This document shows positions 52,421-60,305 of a stretch of DNA of 64,000 nt, piece by piece (the stretch's first letter is position 1; each line of letters starts with the position of its first letter). Location of the stretch: contig OZ241882.1 of NCBI GenBank assembly GCA_965203255.1, forward strand, positions 868,001 to 932,000, given 5' to 3'. The notes beneath the pieces were generated by a model, which was not told the origin of the DNA, did not search any database, and worked only from the letters and a program-made list of their open reading frames with translations. Made by a program: the position numbers and the translations under genes. The DNA comes from JAPOUP01 sp965203255. GTDB lineage: Bacteria > Pseudomonadota > Alphaproteobacteria > Rhodobacterales > Rhodobacteraceae.

Positions 52421-53911
52421 TCAGGGCAGACACTCCATATACATCTCATTGTCCCATTCAGTGACGGTTGACATGAATCGGGCAAACTCGTCGCGCTTAT
52501 ACTCATCGTATAGCCGGTACATCTCGCCCGGAAGTCCGGCCTTCACGACTTCGTCGCCCGCCAGATGATCGAGTGCCTCGCCCAGGCTCATGGGCAACCG
52601 CCTGACATCCTTTCCTTCTGCCATAGCCTCGTAGATGTTCCGCTCTTCCGGCTCGCCCGGGTCGAGGTCATTCTCAAGACCGTCGTCCATGGCGGCAAGA
52701 AGGGTGGCTCCCATGAGATAGGGGTTAACCATGGAATCGACTGAACGGTATTCAAACCGTCCCGGCGCCGAGACCCGCAGGCCTGTAGTGCGGTTCTGGA
52801 AGCCCCAGTCCGAGAACACAGGTGCCCAGAAACCGGTGTCCCAAAGCCTTCGGTAGGAGTTCACCGTCGAACAGCCGATAGCCGTCAGTGCCTGAAGGTG
52901 GGTCACCACGCCACCGATAGCCTTAAGTCCGATGGTGCCCGGCATCTGCGGGTCGTCCGTATCCGGCATGAAGGTATTGTCACCGCCGGTTACGTACATA
53001 TAATTCTCTTTCATGCCTGGCAGACTTTCGGGATCGTTTCCGGTTCGTCTGAACGCATCCTCCCCCGCAGTCCAGAGCGACATGTTATGGTGGCAGCCGC
53101 TCGCCGACACGCCCATGAAAGGCTTTGACATGAAGCAGGCAAATATGCCGTTCTCTCTCGCAACCTGGGCACAGATCTGACGATAGGTCGTCAGACGATC
53201 AGCGTTTCGCAGCACATTGTCGAAAGTCCAGTTCAGTTCCAGTTGACCTGGGGCGTCCTCGTGGTCGCCCTGGATCATGTCAAGCCCCATGGCCCGGGCA
53301 TACCGGATCACCTGCATTGATACCGGCCGCAGGCTTTCAAACTGGTCGATATGGTAGCAATATGGCTTTGAGTAACCATCACGTGGCTTGCCATTCTCAT
53401 CGAATTTCAGCCACATCATCTCCGGCTCGGTGCCCATGCGAAGCTCCAGACCACGGCGCGCCTTGAACTCCTCATGCAGTCGGCGGAGATTGCCCCGGCA
53501 GTCTGCCGTCAGGTATGCACCGGGATCCTCACGTTCCTCCCGATTGCGGAACAGAGTGCAGTAGAAGCGACCGATTGTCGGTGCCCACGGCAGCTGCATG
53601 AAGGTTTCCGGTTCAGGAATGCCCACAAGTTCCGCGGCTTCCGGTCCATAGCCCAGATAGTCACCTGCCCGATTGGTGAACAGGTTCACAGTTGCGCCGT
53701 AAACCAACTGGAACCCCTTCCTGGCCACATTCTCCCAATGGTCGGCAGGAATGCCCTTTCCCATTACCTTGCCGGTGACGGAAACGAACTGGAGATAGAG
53801 ATACTCGATCCCCAGCCTGTCAATCATGTCACGGACTTCCCGGATTTTCTCGTCGCGCCCGGGGGCATCTACAAATCTCTCAAGATCGGTGGCCACTTTG
53901 TCTGACTCCAT
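52421..53911 (-). CDS. Second glutamine-synthetase-family ligase, at the head of the mgs-tmm operon
   Basis: The 496-residue GS-fold ligase has an N-terminal extension before LYLQFVSVTGKVMGKGIPAD. The catalytic barrel shows LELRMGTEPEMMWLKF, MIQGDHEDAPGQLELNWTFD, FMSKPFMGVSASGCHHNMSL and RFEYRSVDSMVNPYLMGATL, including the usual metal and ATP residues. As the first gene of the operon with mgsABC it is a strong candidate for making gamma-glutamylmethylamide, in competition with the 431-residue GlnT-type enzyme near amt. Confidence 0.82.
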   Translation of the reverse strand: MESDKVATDLERFVDAPGRDEKIREVRDMIDRLGIEYLYLQFVSVTGKVMGKGIPADHWENVARKGFQLVYGATVNLFTNRAGDYLGYGPEAAELVGIPEPETFMQLPWAPTIGRFYCTLFRNREEREDPGAYLTADCRGNLRRLHEEFKARRGLELRMGTEPEMMWLKFDENGKPRDGYSKPYCYHIDQFESLRPVSMQVIRYARAMGLDMIQGDHEDAPGQLELNWTFDNVLRNADRLTTYRQICAQVARENGIFACFMSKPFMGVSASGCHHNMSLWTAGEDAFRRTGNDPESLPGMKENYMYVTGGDNTFMPDTDDPQMPGTIGLKAIGGVVTHLQALTAIGCSTVNSYRRLWDTGFWAPVFSDWGFQNRTTGLRVSAPGRFEYRSVDSMVNPYLMGATLLAAMDDGLENDLDPGEPEERNIYEAMAEGKDVRRLPMSLGEALDHLAGDEVVKAGLPGEMYRLYDEYKRDEFARFMSTVTEWDNEMYMECLP

Positions 53912-54250
53912 GTTGCGTCCTCATTCAGGGTTCCTGTCCCGGTAAACTGGCGGTCCGCCAGAAAGCGACCTGACGGGCCCACGCCAGATGCGCCTGCCCC
54001 ATGGTTGCTCCGTTACTCTGTGACCACGCCGAACCGAAGCACAATGGCTGCGGAGCCGATCCCGCCACGGTCCGGTAATTACCGACAATGCCAACCACTC
54101 CGCTCTCCATGATCCGCCCATTCTGTCTGTCATTCCAGTCACACCGGAAGGCTTTCCCCTTGAATAACAGCTACGCAGTAACGTATCTAGTCCAAAATGC
54201 AACCTATTTTATGCCAATTCCTTTAATTGCGTTGCATCTGCCGCTGTTTT

Positions 54251-54258
54251 GGTATACC
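54251..54258. promoter_or_regulatory. Candidate GntR operator GGTATACC
   Basis: A perfect 8-bp palindrome within TTTTGGTATACCTTT, about 20 bp before the GntR start and in the divergent region shared with the mgs-tmm operon. GntR/FadR-type operators are typically GT-N-AC palindromes. A related half (TTTGGTATATC) lies upstream of amt at 30431. Confidence 0.45.
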
Positions 54259-54276
54259 TTTGGCACGAAATTGACG

Positions 54277-54969
54277 ATGAGGATGGATACATTGTCCGGT
54301 ATGGGCGCAGCGGAAATCGCAGCGGAACTGCGGCGTGAGATTCTCAATGGCGGTCTTCCGCGTCACCTGCGATTGCCTGCGGAACGCCGCATGGCGGAGG
54401 CTCATGGCGTCGCGAGAAATACGGTTCGCGAGGCCTTGGCTCGGCTGGCCGAGGAAGGATTTGTCGATATCCGGCCAGGCAGCGGCACATATGTTGTTTT
54501 CCAGACCGAGAGTCCCTCGACAAGCAAAGCGATCGAGCAGGCAGGACCGCTGGAGCTGATGGATGCCCGATTTGCCCTGGAACCTCACATCTGCAGACTC
54601 TGCGTTCTGCACGGCCGCCGAGTCCGGTTCGATTCGCTCGACTCACTCTGCGCAAGAATGGAGGCGGCGCTGCAGGATCCTGTCGCATTCTCCGAGGCGG
54701 ACACCGAGTTTCACCGGACACTGGCGGAGACGACCGGCAACGGCCTCCTTAGTTGGATCATTGGCCAAATCAACTCGGTGCGCAGTCAGGATGAATGGAC
54801 ATTGATGAGGCAACTCACGCTCAACGAGGAAATGATTGAACAGTACAATCTGCAGCACCGGCAGATATTAGATGCGATTCGCAAGCGCGAGCCAGAGCGC
54901 GCCGCGACGCTGATGACCGAACATCTCGAAACAGCCAGGCTGAGCCTGACCAGAGCCGCGTCGGCCTAG
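54277..54969 (+). CDS. GntR-family (FadR-like) transcriptional regulator
   Basis: The product has about 230 residues, start MRMDTLSGMGAAEIAAELRR; a longer frame to 54088 lacks similarity. Winged helix: LRLPAERRMAEAHGVARNTV, REALARLAEEGFVDIRPGSG. The C-terminal FCD helical domain (DTEFHRTLAETTGNGLLSWI, IRKREPERAATLMTEHL) carries the metal-binding-type histidines. It is divergent from the ten-gene operon beginning at 53911, so it is the likely regulator of that operon. Confidence 0.88.
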   Translation: MRMDTLSGMGAAEIAAELRREILNGGLPRHLRLPAERRMAEAHGVARNTVREALARLAEEGFVDIRPGSGTYVVFQTESPSTSKAIEQAGPLELMDARFALEPHICRLCVLHGRRVRFDSLDSLCARMEAALQDPVAFSEADTEFHRTLAETTGNGLLSWIIGQINSVRSQDEWTLMRQLTLNEEMIEQYNLQHRQILDAIRKREPERAATLMTEHLETARLSLTRAASA

Positions 54970-55058
54970 CCGCAGACGGTTCCAGGGAATTCGAACCGAC
55001 GTTTCAAGCCTGCAGTGCCCTGCATCGTGACGCGCCTGCCAACGGTAGTGACATCCGA

Positions 55059-55778
55059 TCAGGTTCTGGCCGCGCATTGCAGCCAGTTTATGTAGAGTCG
55101 CTCCGCTGTCCTGTTGAAGTCCTTCATGCATCTATCCGCGTCAGCCTGCAATTTCCTGGCCCCATCCGAGCCGAGCGCAGTCTCCAATGCCATAGCGTAT
55201 TCCGGAATTTTGGCCCAGTTCGACACGGTGTCAGGCTCGACCTCGACATGGAACTGGGCGGAATAGGCACGTGGACCCCACTTCATCGCCTGCACGGTGC
55301 AGGCGGGCGACGACGCGAGCACTTCAGCACCGGCGGGCAGACGCGTCACTTCCGAACTGTGCCATTGCAGACAACTGAGCGACTCCGGCAATTCGTCCAT
55401 CCAGACACTGTTGGACCCCGCCTCGGTCAATTGCACTTCCATAACTCCGATTTCCGGCTTCGTGGAAGGGCGAACCTCACCACCGAGCGACTCCGCCAGA
55501 AGCTGATGTCCAAGGCAGAGGCCCAGAAACGGCATTCCCCTGACTTCAACCGCTTCGCGAACGATCTGTTTCTCTTCCCGAAGCCACGGATGCAGGTCCT
55601 CCTGCCAGACATCCATGGGTCCTCCCATCACCCACAGTCCATCATAGCCGTCCAATGCCGGAATCCTCTCACCTTCATCGAGTTCCACAGCGTCCCAGCT
55701 ATGTCCGTCCTCTGCCAGAAATGATCGAAAGATTCCCGGATGTTCGACCTGGACGTGCTGCAGTACCAGAATGTGCAT
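55059..55778 (-). CDS. Type 1 glutamine amidotransferase-like protein
   Basis: The 239-residue class I GATase fold has the nucleophile in MPFLGLCLGHQLLAESLGG (Cys) and the catalytic His-Glu in AYSAQFHVEVEPDTV. There is no synthetase partner domain. Stand-alone members hydrolyse gamma-glutamyl amides or act as peptidases. Placed between the GntR gene and an IS630 element in a methylated-amine region, it may act on gamma-glutamyl compounds, but this is inference. Confidence 0.85.
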   Translation of the reverse strand: MHILVLQHVQVEHPGIFRSFLAEDGHSWDAVELDEGERIPALDGYDGLWVMGGPMDVWQEDLHPWLREEKQIVREAVEVRGMPFLGLCLGHQLLAESLGGEVRPSTKPEIGVMEVQLTEAGSNSVWMDELPESLSCLQWHSSEVTRLPAGAEVLASSPACTVQAMKWGPRAYSAQFHVEVEPDTVSNWAKIPEYAMALETALGSDGARKLQADADRCMKDFNRTAERLYINWLQCAART

Positions 55779-56011
55779 GGATTCCCTCCGATGAACGTAG
55801 CTCCGAACAGCCCCCGCCCCGCCTCGCCAACCTCAGGATTCCTGCAACCATGGATCAGGTCCTGACCGGACGGCTGAGCCAAGGCGGAAGCATCTGGCAG
55901 ACGCCTGAACCTTCATTCACATATACTTGGTGAACTGACTTCGACCGCATTCCAAGGCATGATTCGTCCGCCGCCGCATCTTCGGATGCACCGGGTCCGG
56001 CGTGTCGGCGA
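55779..56011. other. Gap upstream of the amidotransferase, bordering the IS630 gene
   Basis: Should hold the left end of the second IS630-family element and the amidotransferase promoter. I could not identify convincing inverted repeats. Confidence 0.3.
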
Positions 56012-57076
56012 CTATCCGACAAGCCGATGCCGGTCATGGGTGATGATCCGGAAGTTGTCGGTGACGGATTCCGTGATCGCCTCCCATTCGTTGGGCAGCG
56101 TTTCGTTGAAGAATGCGAAGATCGCTTCGGTGAACTGGCGGAAGTCCGCATGGAAGCGGTTGTGCGTCACGTGGCGGTGCATGACGCCCCACAAACGCTC
56201 GATGGGGTTCAGGTGCGGCGCATAGGGTGGCAGGAAGTGCAGCCGGATGCGGCGCCCCGGCCGCTCCAGGAACGGCTTGAGCGCCTTCGCGTGATGGTAG
56301 CGGGCGTTGTCCAGGAAGACATGGATCACCCGGCTGTCGGGATGGGCGCGCTCCAGCTTCCTCAGAAGCCGCAGGCTCGTCCCGGCATCGATCCTCTCGC
56401 CCTCCACCAGCGTGAGCCTCATCGTCTCCAGGTCCAGCGCCCCGTGCAGGTTCAGGCGCCGCCGGCCGGTCGTCGACCTGATGGCGGGCCTGTCCTCGCG
56501 GACGAACCAGCCATGCGCCGGCCGGCCTTGCCATTCGGGGTGGACCGCGTCGGCGAAGACGACCGTCTCGTCGGGGAGCAGCCCGCGCATCAGTTGCTCG
56601 TAGCGCCGGATGAAGGCTTCCTGGGCTTCCCTGTCGGCCTGCCTCGGAAGCGGTTTCGGCTTGATGTACTCGAATCCCAGCCTGTGCATCAGCTTGATCG
56701 CGCCGCCGCGGGTGTATTCGACGCCGTGGCGCTGCAGGATGGCGGCCCGGACCTCGTTGGTGTCACGCGGCGGGCTGTCCCGGAACATCGCCCTGAGCGA
56801 GGCCTCCTGGCCCCGGGTCAGCTTGCCCTCCCGTTCCGGATACGCCGCCGGGTCCAACGAGGCGAGGCCCGTCCTGCGGAACTCCCGCAGCCAGCCGCGC
56901 ACCGTGTCGGGGTCGAGATGGAGAATCCGGCAGACGAGGCGGACGCTGTTCCCGTCGTCAAGCGCAACGAGCGCGTTCGCGCGCCGCACCTTGAGCGCCG
57001 CAACCTTGCGCCCGCGCATGACCGCAAGAAGCGCATCGCGCTCCGCGGATGTCAGGATGGAACCGGCCCCGGACAT
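56012..57076 (-). CDS. IS630-family transposase (second type)
   Basis: The product has about 354 residues, start MSGAGSILTSAERDALLAVM; a TTG four codons earlier is possible. N-terminal helix-turn-helix (NSVRLVCRILHLDPDTVRGW, LREFRRTGLASLDP), then the DDE core: Asp in ETVVFADAVHPEWQGRPAHG, Asp in VIHVFLDNARYHHAKALK, Glu in LPPYAPHLNPIERLWGVMHR. The frame is intact. It differs clearly from the IS630 transposase at 23903-24967, so this is a separate element. It separates the mgs-tmm side from the soxBDAG side of the cluster. Confidence 0.9.
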   Translation of the reverse strand: MSGAGSILTSAERDALLAVMRGRKVAALKVRRANALVALDDGNSVRLVCRILHLDPDTVRGWLREFRRTGLASLDPAAYPEREGKLTRGQEASLRAMFRDSPPRDTNEVRAAILQRHGVEYTRGGAIKLMHRLGFEYIKPKPLPRQADREAQEAFIRRYEQLMRGLLPDETVVFADAVHPEWQGRPAHGWFVREDRPAIRSTTGRRRLNLHGALDLETMRLTLVEGERIDAGTSLRLLRKLERAHPDSRVIHVFLDNARYHHAKALKPFLERPGRRIRLHFLPPYAPHLNPIERLWGVMHRHVTHNRFHADFRQFTEAIFAFFNETLPNEWEAITESVTDNFRIITHDRHRLVG

Positions 57077-57088
57077 GACGTCTGTCAA

Positions 57089-57717
57089 TGATGTTCACTG
57101 CTCGTTTTGACGGACATCTGGAACGTTCCGCGAATCATGTCAACCCGCAAGGGCGAATTCAGGACTCCGAGTATAACATAGACCGCGATGCCGAGAAGGC
57201 AACTGACTTCCGAAACTGCGAAGTTCGTGTCCACCAACCACTGTGCGCCGCGCGATGTTCGGCGACTCGCTTGCTTACAAAGAGGCTGGCCTTTCCGGTT
57301 GGTGTCATGCCGCGGACACCTTGCCTCACCGTAACCGCCTGTCGTTACGCCGATATCTTGGAACCCGCACGATCCCGTTGCCACCAGTCGACAGTCCATA
57401 GGATCAAAGATGGCCGCAATGCCATGCTGTGATCGATTGACACTCTTCGGCCCATGGAGACCATTCCGACATCGGTTCTGAACGAGGAGACATCTCGGCA
57501 ACTCAGGAATGAATGAACGAATTATGGGGATCTGGTTCCCTGCGAAAACACCCGGAGACCGGCTCTCCGAAGTCAGTCAATTCAGCACGGTTCACAGCAC
57601 TGGACAAAACTCGGTTCCTTCGGAGGACGGTGAACCATCTGTTCTGGATGGCCAGCCCATAAATTCCCGTATGCATCTGAACATGGGTCGCAGCCCTGTT
57701 ATGGCCCTCACTCTTGA
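57089..57717. other. Intergenic region with no recognised gene
   Basis: About 630 bp between the IS630 transposase and the GlxA-type gene. Open frames on the minus strand (57085-57501, 57503-57730) have no recognisable similarity and may be relics displaced by the insertion. Confidence 0.4.
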
Positions 57718-58671
57718 TCATCTGCGGCACCGGGATGGAGCAATGCCAAATCTGGCACCGAATCGTGTCGAAAAATGGGAGGAATTCGCAAATCCGGTCG
57801 CCAGCGCGACCTCTGTCAGTGACAAGGGCGACCGCAACACAAGCCGTTCAGCGACAGACAGCCTGACTTCCCGGTAGTAGGCCATCGTGGACATACCAAG
57901 ATATGTCCGGAACAGGCGGTTCAAGTGACGTGCCGACACGTTGGCAACCGAAGCGAGATCATCCAGGGTCAGCGGGTCAGCCACATTGTTCTCCATCGCT
58001 TCCACCGCGGACAGAACCGGCGCCGAGGCCGTACCCACCCGCTCCACGAGGCCACCGAGCTGGGGGCCACCGGACGGGCGGATATCAGTGTGTAGAAACC
58101 AGTCGCTGACCCGACGGGCAAAGGTCGATCCATGGTCGGCTGCGATCAACGCATGCATCAGATCAAGCGGGGCAGTCCCTCCCGCGCATGTCACCCGATC
58201 TCGGTCGATCACATAAAGCGACCGCTCCAGCAGAAGTCCAGGTGACACCTCCTCCAGTGCCGGAACGTGTTCCCAATGCACGGTCATTCGTCGGCCACTC
58301 ATCAACCCCGCTTTCGCCAGGATCACCGGTCCGCCCGAAACCCCTCCCAGAACCGTTCCGAGTCGTCCCATCCGTCCGAGCCAGGCAAACACGCCGGAGT
58401 CCTCAAATGATGCCGGATCACCGCCCGCGACAACGAAAAGATAGTCGAGTTCAGGCGTCTTACCCACCGGCATCGTCGCGTCAATCAAGGCCGCCCCGGA
58501 ACTCATCACCATACCCCCGGTGGAGAAATGGGTAAGCCGATACAACTCCTCCCCACTCAGCAGATTTGCTGAGCGCAGAGGCTCCACCACGCACGCATAG
58601 GACATCAGGGCGAATCCCGGAATCGGCAGCACTCCGATACGAATCGACCGCTTTGATGCAATTCTGGCCAT
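57718..58671 (-). CDS. GlxA/AraC-family regulator
   Basis: The product has 317 residues. The N-terminal DJ-1/PfpI-like domain (RIGVLPIPGFALMSYACVVE, LFVVAGGDPASFED) is followed by a C-terminal AraC-type double helix-turn-helix (LTLDDLASVANVSARHLNRL, SLTEVALATGFANSSHFSTR). In rhizobia the founding member glxA lies beside glxBCD and soxBDAG. Here it is divergent from soxB with 86 bp between starts, which strongly suggests control of the soxBDAG/mgdABCD operon. Confidence 0.9.
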   Translation of the reverse strand: MARIASKRSIRIGVLPIPGFALMSYACVVEPLRSANLLSGEELYRLTHFSTGGMVMSSGAALIDATMPVGKTPELDYLFVVAGGDPASFEDSGVFAWLGRMGRLGTVLGGVSGGPVILAKAGLMSGRRMTVHWEHVPALEEVSPGLLLERSLYVIDRDRVTCAGGTAPLDLMHALIAADHGSTFARRVSDWFLHTDIRPSGGPQLGGLVERVGTASAPVLSAVEAMENNVADPLTLDDLASVANVSARHLNRLFRTYLGMSTMAYYREVRLSVAERLVLRSPLSLTEVALATGFANSSHFSTRFGARFGIAPSRCRR

Positions 58672-58757
58672 TCTGAAACATTATCCGTCCATTACAGGAA
58701 AGCCTAGCGCCCGATTCAGTCGGCAACAGGTAAGGGTCACTGCAGAAAGAAATCAGC

Positions 58758-60008
58758 TTGGGCTATTCCGCATTCAGGATTCTTCGGGAAGGTCTCACCG
58801 GAAACAGGGGCTGGAAGCCCGTCTGGCGTGATGCCTCACCGAAGTCTCGCTATGAGGTCGTCATAATCGGTGGCGGCGGGCATGGGCTCGCAACAGCCTA
58901 CTACCTCGCCAGGGAATTCGGTGTCACCAACGTCGCCGTGCTGGAAAAGGGCTGGCTCGGATCAGGAAACGTTGGACGCAACACCACCATCATCCGCTCC
59001 AATTACCTCCTTCCGGAAAACCAACCGTTCTACGAATTCTCGATGAAACTCTGGGAAGGGCTTGAGCAGGATCTGAATTACAATGCCATGATCAGCCAGC
59101 GTTCGGTGCTGAACCTGTTCCACAGCGACACCCAGAGAGATTCCTTCGCGCGACGCGCGAACGCAATGCTGATGTCCGGAGCGGATGCGGAACTCCTGAA
59201 TCTCAGAGAGCTTCGACGGCTCTATCCATGGCTCAACTACGACAACGCGCGCTTTCCGATCCAGGGAGCGCTCATCCAGCGGCGCGGCGGAACGGCCCGC
59301 CACGACGCTGTCGCCTGGGGTTACGCGCGAGGAGCCAGCCAGCGGGGTGTCGACATCATACAGAATTGCGAAGTGACAGGTATCGACATTGAGAACGGAA
59401 ACTGCACTGGGGTGCAGACCAACCGTGGCGCAATCCGTGCAGATAAGGTCGCGATGTGCGCCGCTGGCTCATCGGGACGGGTGGCGGCCTTGGCGGAAAT
59501 GCGCCTTCCCATCGAAAGCCACGTCCTCCAAGCCTTTGTAACCGAAGGATTGAAGCCGGTGCTCCCCGGTGTGATCACCTTCGGTGCTGGGCATTTCTAC
59601 GTCAGCCAGTCGGACAAGGGCGGGCTTGTGTTCGGGGGCGACATTGACGGTTACAACAGCTACGCCCAGCGCGGAAACCTACCGACCATTGAGGATGTCT
59701 GCGAAGGTGGGATGGCGATCATGCCTATGATCGGGTGCGCTCGGCTTCTGCGGATGTGGGGCGGCGTGGTCGACATGTCGATGGACGGCTCTCCGTTCAT
59801 CGACCGGACACATATCAATGGTCTCTACCTGAACGCTGGCTGGTGTTACGGCGGTTTCAAGGCGACCCCAGCCTCCGGTTACTGTTACGCGCATCTATTG
59901 GCCACCAACCGCCCTCATAAGGTGGCGAAGGACTATCGAATTGACCGGTTCCGGCGCGGTGCGCCAATTGACGAAAAAGGTCAGGGTGCCCAGCCCAACC
60001 TGCATTGA
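58758..60008 (+). CDS. soxB: Sarcosine oxidase beta-type / N-methylglutamate dehydrogenase subunit A
   Basis: FAD/FMN subunit of 416 residues that oxidises the N-methyl group. The start is TTG at 58758 (weak ribosome site), giving GYSAFRILREGLTGNRGW, the family N-terminus. Seen: dinucleotide motif VVIIGGGGHGLATAYYLARE, GWLGSGNVGRNTTIIRSNYL, the covalent-FMN histidine in GGTARHDAVAWGYARG, and the FAD-proximal C-terminus GLYLNAGWCYGGFKATPASG. With mgs genes in the same region, the enzyme is more likely N-methylglutamate dehydrogenase (mgdA) than true sarcosine oxidase. Confidence 0.9.
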   Translation: MGYSAFRILREGLTGNRGWKPVWRDASPKSRYEVVIIGGGGHGLATAYYLAREFGVTNVAVLEKGWLGSGNVGRNTTIIRSNYLLPENQPFYEFSMKLWEGLEQDLNYNAMISQRSVLNLFHSDTQRDSFARRANAMLMSGADAELLNLRELRRLYPWLNYDNARFPIQGALIQRRGGTARHDAVAWGYARGASQRGVDIIQNCEVTGIDIENGNCTGVQTNRGAIRADKVAMCAAGSSGRVAALAEMRLPIESHVLQAFVTEGLKPVLPGVITFGAGHFYVSQSDKGGLVFGGDIDGYNSYAQRGNLPTIEDVCEGGMAIMPMIGCARLLRMWGGVVDMSMDGSPFIDRTHINGLYLNAGWCYGGFKATPASGYCYAHLLATNRPHKVAKDYRIDRFRRGAPIDEKGQGAQPNLH

Positions 60009-60020
60009 GGCAAACCCACG

Positions 60021-60305
60021 ATGATCATCAACCATCCACTCCTGGGGCCCCGTAACGCGGCCGAGTTCGTCTATCTTGGAGACGCCAGCCTCATCGACAG
60101 GCCAGATGGAAGGACGGCTGACATCGAGGAGTTTCACGACTATCTCCACCTGCGCGACAATCCTGCAGGACAACATCGTGAACTCTGGTACCATGAGCAC
60201 GGCGACCGGTCATGGTTGGTGGTGACGCGAAACACCGTGACCCACGAGATTTCCGACGTCTCACTTGCCTCTGAGGTCGCACGTGCGCGTGGCAGGTCGA
60301 AATGA
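60021..60305 (+). CDS. soxD: Sarcosine oxidase delta-type / N-methylglutamate dehydrogenase subunit B, without zinc cysteines
   Basis: The 94-residue product lies 12 bp after soxB, and its end overlaps the alpha-subunit start. The family outline is clear (NHPLLGPRNAAEFVYLGDA, DYLHLRDNPAGQHRELWYHE, TRNTVTHEI). The protein has no cysteine at all: the CPxCG start appears as HPLLG and the later GC as GD. Characterised delta subunits bind zinc through these cysteines, so this member should lack the metal and may fold differently. Confidence 0.88.
   Translation: MIINHPLLGPRNAAEFVYLGDASLIDRPDGRTADIEEFHDYLHLRDNPAGQHRELWYHEHGDRSWLVVTRNTVTHEISDVSLASEVARARGRSK

Noticed and set aside
53921..54202. 93-codon minus-strand frame upstream of the glutamine-synthetase-like gene
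   Set aside because: Lies in the divergent promoter region, has no family resemblance and poor amino-acid composition.
55958..57150. Inverted catgattcg near both sides of the second IS630 gene as terminal repeats
   Set aside because: Only nine matching bases, too far from the gene on one side, and no flanking TA pair that fits.
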